In this document: piece after piece, positions 1-64,000 of the stretch
How positions within the stretch are numbered: the stretch's first letter is position 1
How the letters are laid out: each line of letters begins with the position of its first letter
Assembly: GCF_963422355.1 (NCBI RefSeq)
Contig: NC_085099.1
Coordinates: forward strand, 6,645,125 to 6,709,124
DNA from: Corticium candelabrum
Lineage: Eukaryota; Porifera; Homoscleromorpha; Homosclerophorida; Plakinidae
DNA: 64,000 nucleotides
Reading direction: 5' to 3'
Notes under the pieces: model-generated
Database searches by the model: none
What the model was told of the DNA's origin: nothing
Seen by the model: only the letters and a program-made list of their open reading frames with translations
Program-made: the position numbers and the translations under genes

Positions 1-61369
<61,369 letters not shown>

Positions 61370-64000
61370 ACTGCAGAAAATAAAAATAAAAACAACATTA
61401 CAATAACACGCCTGAAAGTTCAAACTACCATATTTTAAGAGACTTGCACAGAGCAAATGCCAACCTGCCCACTAACCATACTACACCATAGTAGAAAATC
61501 AAGTGTGGGTGGGTAATTGGGCTTTCCATTCATTAAATTAGACACTCCTTTAAATTTGGGTGGTAGTATTCAATGTCTAAATGAAGTAGCACTAAAGCGC
61601 TAAAGTCTTGAAACCTAGCTTTTAGGTTATGGAACAGGCAGCTGATGCACAGTACCACTATATAGCCGTGACGCTAGGTCATCTTCGCCTTACGTGGTAG
61701 GCTAATGCGCGTGATCACATGTCAACATCCCATGACCAGAAACAATGTACAAGAACTATACTAATTACTTTCGCTAAGTTTCACGCTGGTCCGACACCAT
61801 TCAACCACCCTTTGGTGGTATTCATTAGCGGTCGCTGTGTTTCCTGTATGGGAGACTCTGCCTCCTAGATCCAGTCACATATTTGCAAATCAGCACAACA
61901 CCTATCAAAGAAGAAATGGACTACGACACGCACAACACAAGTCGACATACCCATGCCACTAACTTTGGGTTGAGTCTGCAAAACCATGAAGCAGTTGCGT
62001 TTGTTTTGATACAACTTAATTTCTAGGGCAATTGCCAACATCCACTCTCGTTACAATTATACTGCCCACATCCATCTATCGACCCCCCCCCCCCCCTACA
62101 TCTGTCTAATGGTTCAGTCAGTTGTTGGTCGACAAGACTCACTAGTGTAACAAGAGGCGCCACCTTGGGTTAACAATTCTCTGCTATTTTGCCAAAGCCA
62201 TCAATATTCTCAGTCATACATACACTTGACCATTAAAAACTGGGTTTCAAAGATTATTCACTCTATTAATTAATAAATGGCACTTCATATTTTCATTTCT
62301 ACTTACTTTACTCATTTACCTACTTCCAATTAAAGGGCCACTGACACACAAAATCAAAAATTATTTTAAATTTTTATACCATAGTTCTAAACGTGTACAC
62401 CATAAGTGAAGGTTTCAAGGAAATTGCGCCGTCATGCCTTCCAGTTTATTGTATCTGGTTTTGAGCAGCAGATTCGAGGCATATGACATAAAAGTAAGAA
62501 CAGACGTCATGTTAGCGCAAAACATACTGATGACTATGCATGGCTCAGGCAGTGAACGCGGCAGAGCAAGCGACTCTAGCGATGAAGAATGCGGCCGATC
62601 TCAAGAAAGCTTTGTGCAATCATACTCTTCACAAGGTATAATCGTTAGCAGGTAAAACACCATCATTTATGGTTACGTCAGCCTCCGGGATCATCATTGC
62701 ATAATAGCTTGAAATGGTCGAAGTGCGAAGAACCTTCAGTATCATATGGAGTAGATACTGGTGATGTGGAGAATGGCTCGGGAGACAATGGAAAGTGAAG
62801 CTGGAGAATAACTGGAGCTCTTAATGTTGAGCCTGTCACCAGTGAGATGCCATCATTGGTAGCACCCAAAATGAGCAAAAAGTCATGTAGTGGAATTTTT
62901 AGGAGTACACAACTACATGTAGTTGTGGTTGCTGATCTCTGGTCGTCAGTGTGGGTGTTCCCAGAACATACTTGAAAGTAATTGACAAAATTGCATCACT
63001 GAACACCCAGGATTCTCTGGCACCTGCTTAGATGTGTGGGTTCTGCAGACTGCATACAGCAGGACTATAGCATTGCATGAAACTGATCCTCCTCCAATTC
63101 AATAGAAACAATTCTACTAACAATACTGACTTCAACAATGGATTTCTGTGCTGCACAGAAGATATACAGATATACTTCTTACCATCAATTATAGATAGTG
63201 TAAACTGGCTGTCATGCCTCGTGTCAGCAGTTAGAATATTCTGTATATCATTAATGTCAGGGCTCGAAAAATCGGTCTAACTACTTGCCGTCATTTGACG
63301 AGTTTCCAAATTTTTTAGGTCATCAAAATTTTTAGTCTATGATGTCATGTTGATATCAATCATGGTGTTTAGTGGTATGCCGCCATTTTGTATGACCTTC
63401 TAGAATTCAGTGCAGTGCAAGCATACAGTGCAGTATTCCCACAATGGCATGCAACCAACACACACATTACCGCTGAGCCAATGGATACGACGTGCTAGAT
63501 TTTAGAGCTATGTAGACATCTTCACGGAGGCAAGGAAGACAATAGTGATAGCTAATTGAATTAGCAATTAAACGCATACCACCTCTTTTTGTCAAAACAA
63601 GGCAGGGTTTCAACCAGACTTCCACATATCACATTGCAGAAGCTGTCCGTTTCTTGTGACTAAAATCACATCTACCTATTTCGACCTACAGGATTTACCA
63701 TTGTCTTCACTGCTCAATGGTCACAAACTCATGCCTTTACTTTGTCAGAATCCTGAGATGGCTCTTGCAAGCCCAGTTTCATTATCCAGGATATGAGCAG
63801 TTTGTCAACGTAAGGCGTGCTGCTACATACTACGCGTACATGTCATTGTATGACAAATGTCCAAATGTGAGCGTTAAAGCGGTGCATGTTTCAGTACAGT
63901 ACAGTTATCCGCCTGCATACCGAGAAAGCCATTACAAACTCGTGTTAGTCTGCTCTAGTCGTTATTTGACAACCTAGACTAGAACGTTAGTCGTCAGTTG
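61370..64000. other. KIF14 upstream intron, no motor exon found
   Basis: No P-loop (GQTGSGKS) or FFEVYNE coding was seen on the minus strand, so these exons lie above 64000. A C13-14 homopolymer lies at 62083-62096. The stretch from 62334 begins TTAAAGGGCCACTGACACAC, resembling the end of a TTAA-type element, and carries small open frames on both strands (62434-62655 +, 62678-62878 -) of unknown meaning. Confidence 0.55.

Overview
Eukaryotic, intron-rich, repeat-laden nuclear DNA from an animal. Evidence: spliced genes with GT-AG introns and one AT-AC intron, long (CA)n/(TA)n arrays, a degenerate TTAGGG-type telomere stretch, and Ty3, R2/NeSL-type, hAT, PIF/Harbinger, Tigger-type and foldback transposable elements. 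I cannot fix the species; a sponge or another early-branching invertebrate is a guess.

The key reading is that almost the whole window is one gene on the minus strand. Thirty-three exons from 61369 down to position 1 splice in frame into a KIF14-type kinesin-3: second half of the motor (switch I NDKSSRSH, switch [16 protein letters not shown]), neck, FHA domain, coiled coil, and the conserved KIF14 C-terminal region. The 5' part (P-loop exons) lies beyond 64000 and the 3' end lies before position 1. Only the short stretch between exons 31 and 32 (roughly 75 residues by comparison with vertebrate KIF14) was not located. One motor intron (59248-60496) is a U12-type AT-AC intron.

The four largest introns (each 11-13 kb) act as landing sites for transposons. 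Intron 256-11476: Ty3 element 1 (+, 2820-6560) and Ty3 element 2 (-, about 8190-10656). Intron 11831-24041: Ty3 element 3 (+, 12421-16810) split by a nested foldback element, then a telomere-like stretch, microsatellites, an R2/NeSL-type LINE (-, 18600-22620) split by a TTAA-flanked palindrome, and another foldback element (22756-23670). Intron 25379-38439: a 121-bp triplicated repeat, a two-gene PIF/Harbinger remnant, Ty3 element 4 (+, 31608-35850) carrying two TA-flanked insertions, a LINE tail and a SINE. Intron 38642-50511: a palindromic MITE, a hAT element (-, 40368-43153), a fragment related to family-B DNA polymerase mobile elements, and hairpins.

Several insertions have clear target-site duplications, and removing them puts the flanking reading frame of the host transposon back together. 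The order of insertion can therefore be read directly: Ty3/LINE first, then foldback/Tigger/MITE elements, then in one case a foldback inside a foldback arm. No autonomous, intact transposon was found; all coding copies carry stops, frameshifts or lost catalytic residues.
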